Positions 46,201 through 57,500 of a stretch of DNA of 64,000 bases are shown here, one piece after another. The notes under the pieces are model-generated. The model ran no database searches. It was given only the letters and a program-made list of their open reading frames with translations, and was not told the DNA's origin. Each line of letters begins with the position of its first letter. Positions within the stretch are counted from its first letter, which is position 1. Position numbers and translations under genes: made by a program. Origin of the DNA: Luidia sarsii (taxonomy: Eukaryota > Echinodermata > Asteroidea > Paxillosida > Luidiidae); assembly GCA_949987565.1 (NCBI GenBank), contig OX465112.1:11114536-11178535 (forward strand), read 5' to 3'.

Positions 46201-48519
46201 TGCAAAATGCATACATGTGAATCCTACGCTAGACAGCCACCGACCAAGGTGAGGTTCACAGCTAATCAAGCTGAGTGCACTACATGCACATGGTACATCT
46301 TTCCCATCTTCCCAATATAATGTCAGATACTCCCAGGGGGGATAATGTGCCAACGCATCTCGCATGAATAGAATCAATCGGCGGTTTATCTGAGTAATCA
46401 CGACTTCTCTGAATGATGAGAGAGGGGAGCTGTATGGGAGTGCCTCTAGGGGGCTATCCTATCCTAGCTCCTTCAACAGAAATGCTGGCCAGGCTAGACC
46501 ATGGCTCCCAGTCCCTGCCAGCATGTCTGTCTTTTGGCAAGACTCCACAGTCCACACTCATTGTGAATCACACATACTGCGTAATAAACTAATATCCATG
46601 CCCGAATTCCCCCTCCCCATCCACCATGTCCACGCTTGGATGGATGGCATTTACGTACATCTACTTAAGGCTGGCCGTGGGAGAGATGATGCTAATGACC
46701 ACTACGTGATGCGTACACATGTACATGTATTTGACAAACTACATGTACCGTATGCAGAAAGACCTGATGAGCAGTGATACAAAGCAGTCAAAATTTACAC
46801 CATTTGACATGTACACAGTAGGCCGACATGTCATACTGGGCGCGAATCTACATGTACATAGTGCTTGTGGAGACCTACATGTTGTACTGTAAGACAATAC
46901 GGTAATGTGCATACACATGTACAGTAGGTTGAATACATACGTAGTTCTCCACAGGGAAATTGTAAAGGCGTACTACAGCATCTTCATACATGTACAGTAT
47001 TAGGGCGTGATTGGTTTGTTGAAGGCTGCATTTCCACTGCATGGAGTAATCCCCACAACGTTGCCACTATAGGAAGGGAGTGACAACTGACAAGGCCAGG
47101 AGCAACACAGGCTTGGAATCTTATTACTTCATTTCATATTCTTTGCCACAATGCATTCTATACTGCACAGTGCACACTATCAGGGCACACAGAGCAACAC
47201 CCATGGATTTCTTAAAATGCACACTTTAATTTCAGTCAATTAATTTACAGTACATTTAAAGATACATGCACACATGTACAGTACAGTGTACAGTGGACAT
47301 GTACCGTATCTAGAATAAATGCCACAAAGGAAGCACACAAAACAGAAAACCTTTAATTTCCTACTACATAGTTAATATTTTTAAGCAAAAAAGTACAGTA
47401 CTGTACATTGTACACAGCCTGATTGTACATGTACCTTCATCATGAAAACACTGACCGGCAGCTGACATCATAAAAATCAATCAACAACAAAAAATGCCAA
47501 GATGCACAGTATACACGTACGTGTATGTACGTACATTATGTTTGATCAGGATTTTGGAGAATATGGGCTAAGAAGTTTCCTTTTTGGGCCAGTTGAATTG
47601 AAAATTCATGAATTACATGTAACTGGCCCATCCTCCTCCTGGTCCCCGGAAATAAAGTTTGTGTTGAGCCTTGCATCAAGCTTTTTCATATAATTAAGCA
47701 TGGGTACTGGATTATGTATGTACATGTACATGTTCAGTTCACTCTCAATTTCTTAAATAATTCTTCCAATCCCCAAGTACACTGTAAGTACTGTAAGTGC
47801 TATGATATGCAACGGAATGGTCAATAGTAGCAACATAATTACTTTAACATGTGTACAGTATGTGTATGTGTAATCTGATCATGCTGATATACAGTCATCA
47901 ATACATGGCCTTTTCAAATTACACTGCAAATAGAGTTTGATTTATTCGATAATAGTCTTTTTATGTGCAGGTATGCAGGGGTCAAAATATCTGCTAGACC
48001 GTGGAACGAGTCAAGTGATTTCAACATTGACCTGGAGTAGTGTGTGACCGCAACTGCACCAGCTGTGGAGTACATGTATCTTTCTGGTACAATTAAGAAA
48101 GATGGCACTGAAATATTACATGTGTTGTCTGGTTAGTACACTTGTAAGCTTTATACATAACTCCATTTACTTTAAAATTTCCTTTAAAAAAATGCCTGTT
48201 TAGTGTTTACGCACTACTGCAAAAGGGCAAAAAAGGCTTCCTGCCCGTAATGCCACTGACATGCATAGTCATGTGTGCCGGCCTGCCGGGTGTGCCCTAC
48301 ATGTACGTACATGAGCAAAACTTGTCAAGAGTGAAGCTTGCTTAGAGCTCAGGTCCAGTAAAATAGAACAGTCTAGTAAGGACTTCTCCGTGACTAGACC
48401 TGTCTGCCTGTTGTCTAATGTCCAATTTAGTTTTTTTTATATTAAATTCAACTTCTGGGTACTGAGGGTATGTTTATAACGGTGTACACTGTACCTTGTG
48501 TGCATCTACATGTACCTTT

Positions 48520-48907
48520 AAAGGCCCTACAGTAGGCCTACAACATTGGTAAAGGTCAAAAGATTGCTACAGTTTGTATGTTAAACCATTAAACATTCCA
48601 AAAAAGCAATACTGGGAAGGTTTTAGCTCAAATAGTAATCTGAGAAAGTAGAAAATGTATAACAAAAATTTAAAAAATTTAACGGTTTACCAACCGTTCT
48701 GTAATCTGTAGTGTAAGAAATATTAAAATTATTACTCGCAAGTTGATGTTTGGGTGAAGATTTCTACAAAAGTACAGCATCCCAGACCGTAAATTTCAAC
48801 TACCGGTATGTGGGATTCTATCATGACAATCTACAAACTGTTGTCAGAGGAAAATCTGTGGACTTTGATGTTTTCCAATCTTTCAAATGTTGTATTGGGC
48901 CTTTAAA
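48520..48907 (+). repeat. TTAA-flanked MITE, complete copy
   Basis: It begins TTTAAAGGCCCTACAGTAGG, contains ATTGCTACAGTTTGTATGTT and AGTACAGCATCCCAGACCGT, and ends AATGTTGTATTGGGCCTTTA with AA next. TTAA is present at both borders, as in the 19086-19462 copy. Confidence 0.75.
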
Positions 48908-49352
48908 CATAAGACACGTTTGGCCTCAGGGCTCGGCCAAATGTCATGCACAAATCTATGTATGTACACACTGTACTACACAAGGCACCAAATCCATCAA
49001 AAGTAGATCAGGATGGACTTAACTTTGAAAACTGAAAATGCCAAAGGCAATGGCCATTAATTTATAAAGAAAGAGAGAAAGGGGAAGACACCTACCCAGT
49101 ATCCACCCGCAACTATGGGATCAGTGGCCCAGCTGTCAATGAAAATATTATAGTGGTCATTTCCACTGTCCAAATAATGTCGATTTGAATCACGATTCAA
49201 AAACTGGTTTGTTTTTGCTTGCATTCACACAGGCCAAAAAGACCGCGAGCGGTGCATTGCAGGATTTCAAAATAAAAATGCGATGCAGCGGAGCGTTCCG
49301 ACACACATCGCATCACCTACCAATTACAGTAATTGGAAAGGTCTCACTAATA

Positions 49353-49620
49353 GTGGAGTCCGAATCGCGATTCAAATGCCACTAATAATCAGGTTTATTG
49401 TGTCCACACAGCACACACACACAAAAAGTGGAGTTTGAATCGCGATTGAAATGCCACTAATAATCAGGTTTTGTGTCCACACAGCACACACACACAAAAA
49501 GGAGTTTGAATCGCGATTGAAATGCCACTAATAATCAGGTTTATTGTGTCCACACAGCACACACACACAAAAAGTGGAGTTTGAAACTTTGAATCGCGAT
49601 TGAAATTCCACTAATAATCA
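49353..49620. repeat. Tandem array of about 73 bp units, 4 copies
   Basis: Each unit has GTGGAGTTTGAATCGCGATT, GAAATGCCACTAATAATCAG and GTGTCCACACAGCACACACA. The GAATCGCGATTC-like core is itself palindromic and also appears singly near 5090-5105 and 49180-49200, suggesting the array grew from a dispersed element. Confidence 0.75.
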
Positions 49621-52289
49621 CAAAAATCCAAGCTGATATAATGTTCTAGCTTAACTAGGCCACCACAAGATCTAAACTACTGTACATGTGTATTGCTCTA
49701 GAAGTCCACCTGACCTGACCATCCGGAACAAATCTAGGGACAAGCCCTACACTGAATGACCCAGCCAGAAGATTCATCATCAGGGCCTTCTCCCCTGCAT
49801 GCAAATTCAAGGACATGAATTTGTCAGCGAGACATTGAATGCGCGAGAATCTCAGTCAGACTCAAACACATGCAGCAGGCCTTGAGCATTTGAAATGTGG
49901 CAACGTGCAGCCAGGGAATGTCAACTTGCAGGGCAGGAGTCTGGAAATATATATACATGTATTACCATACTGTACATCAAATCGTCACTGCTTTTGAGAA
50001 AACATCTGTATCTCACAAAGCAAAACACTATTTTGGTGCAGTTACTGTGCCAGTGGACAAGATTTTTAGTCGTGGCAACTCACACACAAAAAATGTCCGA
50101 TACAATAATGCTTCCATGTATTTTACCACACTTGTTCCAATCCAAGGGAAAACACAGGAATGTTCCTTGCCCAATAACACTCTTGGAACAAGTACCGGTA
50201 CTATATTACATACGTGTAGCATCTATGGTAGTCTGGTACAATAATGTACATGTACGGTATGTACAATGTAGTACATTGTCTGTGCAATACATTATACATG
50301 TATTTGTACTTTGTGGTTTGTACAATTACTGTACATGTACATGTATACATGTACAAAACAATTTATGTATTGGAGATGTACACTGTACAGTAGCCTACTT
50401 GATGGCTTACGTTTCATCCACGACCACTTTGACTCAGATAGACCTACAGTTGTACACATGTACATGTACATATGGAATCATGTACATTCACAGTATTGCA
50501 TAATTTGTAATGATGCATTATGCATTGCATACTGTGCAGTATTTGCAAAAAGGAAATGGTGAATGTTTGAATTGGCCTAAACTTTAATTGCACAAGGCTC
50601 TGTGAGTGAATGATTGGTCTACATAGTACAGAGTACCGACAAACAAAATAAGAGGTACACACTTACATGTACATGTATAATGCATTCAAGTACCTGTGCA
50701 TCATGTAAAAGTACATGCATGCATGTATGTTCATTATCTTCTTCATCTACATGTACATGTACAAAATGCAGACACGTTACACAGGTGAATGATCAACAGA
50801 TCAATGTAGCGCACGCCGCACAGTATTAAAAAACATAATTATAGGCCTAATGTATGACAAATGGCACAGAGTCTACTAATGTAGGGGCCTACATTAGATA
50901 GGTAATCATTTTAGCGTGCCTGGTGCGTGTGACACTTCAATTAGCTGAAGGCAAGAAGGAAACCTGTTGTAATACACCAACGGATACTGTACCACTGCCA
51001 CTGCTGGCAAATTTCCCTATAATTCAGGATCTAAAGGGACTAAGGGCGTTCCAAACCTTGATACAGTATGCAACAGCAGACTGTCAAAATCAAAGTCACG
51101 TTATGAAATTTTGTTTTCTTTCCCTCTCTTTTGGTTTCTTTCCGTTTGATTTATTATTTCTACATAATTTTTCTAAATTTAATGGTTATGAGCAATGAAA
51201 ATTTTCACAAATTAAATTTCATAAAAGGACATAATGACTTGTAAAAACATTCAAGCAAATACAGGAAATTATAATCCATCGATCTTATTTCAAAGCTTTA
51301 ACCATGACTGAAAATGGTGGAAGTTCATTGATTTCGTTTAGCTAAATTTCAATCAATGACAACCACCTCCTCTACCTCCATGCACAGATTCAGACAAAAC
51401 CCATAGTTTTCAACCCCTAACACTTAGTAACAGTAATGTGTTACTTTACCTCCTTGCTCCTTTGCTGAAATTATTTTGAAAAATGTGGCAATTAGCAGAC
51501 GACAACACAAATATTTCTTTTGCATTCCAGGCAGGGAAGCATTTCACGCATGCGCGTAGTGCCGTAGTGATTCATTTTACTTGTTTCCCCCACCTTTTCA
51601 TGGCATGGTGTACAAACATGTACACATGTCTGTACTGTATGTAAATATGTACATGTACTGTATATGTACATGTACATGTGATGTAGTCTGACATACAAAC
51701 ATGTACATGTACCATGGAGCATGAAGAAACTAATACTATAGTAATAGCACTACCATACAGCTAGTGTAGTACACTACAGCCAGTACAGGTATCTTTAGTT
51801 TACAAAGGAACAATGAACATGTAGTGATGTACCTACGCTAAAAAAAAAATAGATTTAATTTTTAGTAATTTGGTTAAAATGTTAATTTCCTTGATAAGTT
51901 GATAATTTGATCATCAACTATATGTAGGCTCCGACCTTCGGGAGGATGAGGGTTACGCAACTTACGGTTACTGCAACTACAACTACTAAAACTAGGCTTG
52001 CTAAGATTATGAACAAAATAATAATCAAACCTTTAAAAATTTAATAAGAACACTCGCTACAGACTTGCAAGGGGCTCAAAAATATGCAGGTCGGCAAAAT
52101 ATGTGGCAAAAGTAATTAATAATTCCATGGTGAGTCAAACCTTCAAACACATTTTTCGCAGATCACAGCTGGAGCAATTCAGTTTCCAGCTCACGGGGAA
52201 AATAAAACAATAAAACGACACACACTGATGACAGACAGGAAAGACAGCACTACACAACAGCAAACACAAGGAAAAACTGTCAGAAATAT

Positions 52290-52507
52290 TAGTCCGAGTG
52301 TATTGGACCCTTACAATCGCCCTTTTTAAAATCTGGGGGTTTTGGTCGGGGATAGTCATGGGAGTTTAACACATAATTACTTACACTTTACAGGGTTTCC
52401 AAGCAGTTTTTCTTGAACCCTACTGACATACTGTCGCCCGAAACCTAAAATTGTTTAAAAAGGGCGTTTGTAACTTGTAAAATGTAAGGGTCCAAGTTAC
52501 TCGGACT
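52290..52507. repeat. Inverted-repeat element (TAGTCCGAG family), copy 2
   Basis: The left end TTAGTCCGAGTGTATTGGAC, CCTTACAATCGCCCTTTTTA is mirrored by the right end AAAAAGGGCGTTTGTAACTT, AAGGGTCCAAGTTACTCGGA. It is about 220 bp with a unique interior, twice the length of the copy at 1727-1837. Confidence 0.75.
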
Positions 52508-52798
52508 ACAGAAATATAGGCTATTTTTCTCACAATTGTAACTGTACTTAAGTGACAAACTTTCCAACTTGGCAAAGGTCGGGGTAGATGTAGCCAGTGT
52601 TGTTAGGCCCGCACTGGTGACGAACATCATTTTGAGGTGCGGCAACATGATGGTGACTGAGTATAGTGACAGACCTTAGCCGTGCAGACGATCACGATTC
52701 ATTTCAACTTTAACGCTGTCCTGGTCGAAGCCATTTGCCAAAAACCTCTGCCATTACACGACAGAGAACAACAGGTACACTTTCAATTCAGCACTCAC

Positions 52799-52887
52799 CC
52801 GAAATGAAACAAATTGAGACACGGAATCCGGTTACTTCGTCCAATTTTCCAGACGACAGACGCTCCCATCGTTAATTATTTCAAATC
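52799..52887 (-). promoter_or_regulatory. Candidate first exon and promoter of the ALMS1-like gene
   Basis: On the minus strand TTTCATTTCGG is followed by an excellent donor, GTGAGTGC, with the last exon base at 52799. Just upstream, at 52888-52899, lies CAAGATGGCGGC, a YY1-type core often found at transcription starts of housekeeping genes. The exon also holds an ATG at 52869 whose frame is open to the donor. If spliced to an acceptor before 41940 it would extend the ALMS1-like N-terminus in frame by about 45 residues; otherwise it is a short upstream ORF. The assignment to this gene is inference. Confidence 0.45.
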
Positions 52888-52899
52888 GCCGCCATCTTG

Positions 52900-54538
52900 T
52901 TATTAGTAATATCACGTGCTGTGCATAATTCAATAAATTATGTTTATTCATTAGGCATTGGTGGGTGTGTTATACGAATCCATAGCCAGTCGCTGGCGGC
53001 TTCTTTAGTATTGCGTGTAATCGAAAGTCGTAGCCAATGATTAAAGGGTCTGTGCAATGAATATAACATTCAACTTCAAGCTCATTTTCTACTGCCATCT
53101 AGGGATCTGAACTCTGACGTGTAAATGTAGAGGGCCTGACGTTTGCCACTAAACACTGTACAAAATCACTCACTTTATCCAACACTCAACAAAAGTTTAT
53201 CAGTTCTTGTGGCTATACTTTATAAATTATAGCTGATTAGATTTTTTTGCTAATTACCAGCAGAAAAAATACACCAAAAATATGTAGCCATCCAAACCAA
53301 ATTTCTGCAAGGATTTTGGGATGAACCCCTTCCACTTCTACAGCCAAAAAGGGCCACATTTAAAGCCAGATATGGTCCAAATTATGTGAACCCCCAGATT
53401 GTGCACTTAAAACTTTGTCCAACACTTGGTCTTGTTCAAAACTTTAGGGAGTATAGCATCCGACAGGATTGATAGGCGCTATGAGTATGACGAGACTGAC
53501 GTGTTTATAGGCAATTTTTGGTCAACTTAACACGTGCGGCGCCCGAATTTCCTTTGTTTGAGTACCAATAGTTGCATGACACATCAGTATCCTTCTGATA
53601 AACGACGTACGATTTATATAATAACGATTAAGTAAAGACTAATTTCACAACACCCCCCCCCCTTATACGGGATATTTATAAAACCAAACCAATCGGCGGT
53701 GCATGCAGGATGTACGTTACAATTTTGTTTGCGGTCTTCCTTGATAGCGCCCTCTACGTTGCATAAACCTCCGCATTAGAAGGACCAGGACTTTGTATCA
53801 GAAATTGAGTTATTTCGGAAAAATAAATGATCTTTTTAAGTTGTTTATGTATATTATAAGATTATCATAACGTTGCGATAAAATGGCGTCCTTATTGTTA
53901 TTTTTAAACAAGCAAACACACAATTCAAATATTCTGTGTCATGCATGGGACACCGTATTAGTTTACGTGCAGTGAAATTCCGGCCAGCCGAAATTCAGCC
54001 CCAAATTTATAGTTCAGTCTGGTCTCCGAAATCACACAGCGCGCGACACACCGACACAGCGACAGCACTCACTGTACTAACGTTAGTACGGTATAAAAAT
54101 AGCAAAGATGCTAGGCTTATAGCGCGCGAAACGCGCAAGATAGCCTACTCTTGCGAGATCACACCATTGATCTCCATAATAAATTATGGAGATCAATGGA
54201 TCACACACATCCGGCGCACCATCACATCACACTTCTGGAGCACCGAAAGCAGACGACAGAGGACTCCGTTGCTTACTAAAATGGCCGCCGAGCGACTTCA
54301 CCCTTTGCGAAGAGTCGGCTATTATCTTGCGCGCTTTGCGCGCAATAGGATCGTTGGTACAGCACTGCCTATTATTTTACGACTGAATTGAGAGACTAGG
54401 CTTGCAGCTGAGCTACGACCTACGGTGGACGAGGGACGTACGTGCGATAATCTTCACCCGGCCGGCTTTCGCTCTCAGTCTCACCAGTCGCTGGCTGTCT
54501 GTCTGCTGTCTTGATATTACGACTGCCAGGCTTTGAAA
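52900..54538. other. Divergent promoter region between ALMS1-like and iPGM
   Basis: No exon is supported. The stretch contains AAAATGGCCGCC (54278-54289, plus strand), a second YY1-like core, and CpG-richer sequence from about 53990 to 54510, consistent with the iPGM promoter and 5' UTR. A perfect inverted repeat at 54166-54199 (CATTGATCTCCATAAT and its complement) is included. Between 52900 and 53950 I see only AT-rich, unremarkable sequence. Confidence 0.45.
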
Positions 54539-57500
54539 ATGAATGTTTGTTTAATTGTCATCGATGGCTGGGGCATTACTGATGAAAAATATGGTGAGGA
54601 TTTAAACGGTGTTGTTACACCACACACTGTTCCTAGCTCCACACCGTGCAGTGATGTTGCATTTTTGCAATACACAAAACTCAAACAAGTCAAAGTCAAA
54701 GTAATGTAATGTAATGATGGCATGCCGGCAATGTTGTACCGGTATTTGTAATGAATACCTAGGCCATGACCATGTCCCATGTTCTGATGTTGGCATGTAT
54801 GAATGTAGGCTAGGCTAGACTAGACCAGTTCCCCATACAAAAGGGTTTCTTCATCATTCATGTATTCACGTTCAAGTTCAATGCATTTGTCTGTGGCAAG
54901 CAATATCATAATTATAGAGCTTATTGTTATACTTATAGAGAAGAGGTTTGATGAGCACGATGATGGAAGCATTTCCCCAGGTGGATTGTTTGAGGTCTCG
55001 GGTTCAAGTCCCGGTCCAGTCAAGGTTTTCTTTGTTCCCAGTCGGTTTTCCCTTGGTTTGTTTTAGAGAAATTTTAATTTTAAAAGTTTTAGAATTATTG
55101 GATTATTAATTTGTAGGCCTATGCATTCAAATGTAAATGGAAGTGTAACCAGAGCTAAAATTTCACCAAAACAGGTCTAGTAACTGAGGAATCTTACTGG
55201 TAACTGGACCTGAAGAATGTTTCCAATATCTGAATGACTGAATGTCATTTTGTTCATTGTGCAAGAAAAAAACAAAACACTCGGCACTAGACCGGCGCCG
55301 AAAACACTAGACTCGGTCCACGGACCAGTGGATATTTCCAGCCCTGGTAACACAACACAAGGCTGATGTTGAACTTGTGACAAAGATGTGGTATAATGTG
55401 AACGTATCTTCCCCACTAAAACAGGCAATGCCATCGCCAATGCTCACACCCCAGTCATGGATGATCTCTGCAAGGAATCCAGCTGTGTGACATTGGATGC
55501 ATCTGGACTATCTGTTGGTTTACCTAAGGGCTTGATGGGTAATAGTGAGGTTGGCCATTTAAGTATTGGTGCTGGAAGAGTTTTATATCAGGTGAGCCAG
55601 ATATGTTGCCAAGTTGAGTCACACAACACATTTCTTATAAAAGTTGAAATGACCCAAATGCCGATTTTGATTGGAATAATTAATCAGTCAACGTTAATAA
55701 GAACTTAAAAATATGCAAGAGGAACTAAGATACTTTTACAGTAGTGACTAACTGGGATAAAGCACCAGTTAATTTCAATGGGTTTAATGCACAATGGGAG
55801 GGTCTTAATATTCCACCTACATGTAACTTGAGCAGAGTTGGCCATGAGGATAGGTTAGAGCAAGAAAAAGTACAATCAAAGGATATGCAAAACTGCGGCA
55901 GGTAGAGTGAGCAGACTAGATGCAGTCCCTCCAGGGTAGACCATTGACCAGCCTACACTAAGTGGGAGGGGGGTCTTTACACATACTTTGATATTCAGAA
56001 TATAATGCTGTCTTATACATTGATTTTGCAGTTTGCAGTTCAACCAAAAAACAGTATGTCGGTGCTACATGTATTTGACTCCACCAACGACTAGATACAT
56101 GTCTACTTGTCTACTTTTCATTCAAACTTTCAAAGATGCATTTTTGCTTATATACCGTAGTAATTATCAATTACTTTTTCTCAATGTAGAGTATTGTCAT
56201 GATTGACTTGGCATTGGAGACAAAATCTATTTTTGACAAGCCATCATTTGTGGAGGCCTACACTAGGGCCAAAAACGGCAATGGTCGCATGCATCTTCTT
56301 GGTTTGGTGAGTATTACATTCGGACATTCCGTACTTGACAAGATGATATATTGACTGTCAGAATTCTAACAACTTGTGGTAGACTTTTCTTCCAGTCTTG
56401 ACTAGTATAATCCACATTTCCAAACCACACGATTGTTGCATGTTTTTTGTGCAACTGTAATAAATTTGGAGTTCTTTGTGTAGTGTGTACATGTACTTGA
56501 ATCCTCCTTTCTACTTGAAAGCCCTGCCAAAGTTGTAGTACCTTCTTAAGGTTTACACCTTGAAGAAGTTTCTAATTTTTAAGTTCCTTTCAACCCTCTA
56601 ATTTGTCTGTTTACCAATTAGTTCACTAATTACCTAGCGCAGTTTACCTAAAAATCAAAATATATGTTTATGAGCATTCATCAATATGTTTATAAACTTT
56701 GTACTCATCACTGTGGTAACTACAGTAACATGACACACTGGCTTAATGACAGAGGACTAAATGTTTAATTCTTGAAATATGTCCCTCTGATGTTTTTTCT
56801 TATCCAATTGCTCAGCACTTGGCACATTCTTTTGACATGGAACCATTTTTTTTCTGCATCAGGTTAGTGATGGGGGTGTACATTCTCACATCAACCATCT
56901 GAAAGGTTTGCTGGAAGGACTCAAGCAGAAAGGTGTGCCACAGACATTTGTTCATTTCTTCTCTGATGGCAGAGACACAAGCCCAGTCAGTGGAGGTAAG
57001 CTATTGCCTCAGCCCATAGGCTAAGTCAATCTCAAGCCCAGTCAGTGGAGGTAAGCTATTGCCTCAGCCCATAGGCTAAGTCAATCTCAAGCCCAGTCAG
57101 TGGAGGTAAGCTATTGCCTCAGCCCATAGGCTAAGTCAATCTCAAGCCCAGTCAGTGGAGGTAAGCTATTGCCTCAGCCCATAGGCTAAGTCAATCTCAA
57201 GCCCAGTCAGTGGAGGTAAGCTATTGCCTCAGCCCATAGGCTAAGTCAATCTCGAGCCAGTCAGTGGAGGTAAGCTATTGCCTCAGCCCATAGGCTATGT
57301 CAATCTCAAGCCCAGTCAGTGGAGGTAAGCTATTGCCTCAGCCCATAGGCTATGTCAATCTCAAGCCCAGTCAGTGGAGGTAAGCTATTGCCTCAGCCCA
57401 TAGGCTATGTCAATCTCGAGCCCAGTCAGTGGAGGTAAGCTATTGCCTCAGCCCATAGGCTATGTCAATCTCAAGCCCAGTCAGTGGAGGTAAGCTATTG

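Larger units (their letters stand above)
41877..52798. other. Repeat-rich DNA, probably the 5' intron of the ALMS1-like gene
   Basis: I see no supported coding exon here. Content: ACATGTAC microsatellite throughout, the 18-bp satellite at 42829-43200, a complete TTAA MITE at 48520-48907, a 73-bp tandem array at 49353-49620, and a TAGTCCGAG element at 52290-52507. If the exon at 52799-52887 is the ALMS1-like first exon, all of this is one intron of about 11 kb. Otherwise it is intergenic. Confidence 0.45.

Noticed and set aside
49895..50503. 202-codon plus-strand open frame
   Set aside because: Composition (Y, C, T, V, I, M) follows ACATGTAC microsatellite; there are no splice partners and no recognisable domain.
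53936..54391. 151-codon open frame upstream of iPGM
   Set aside because: It lies in the CpG-richer promoter/5' UTR zone, contains the inverted repeat and YY1-like core, and shows no protein-like features.
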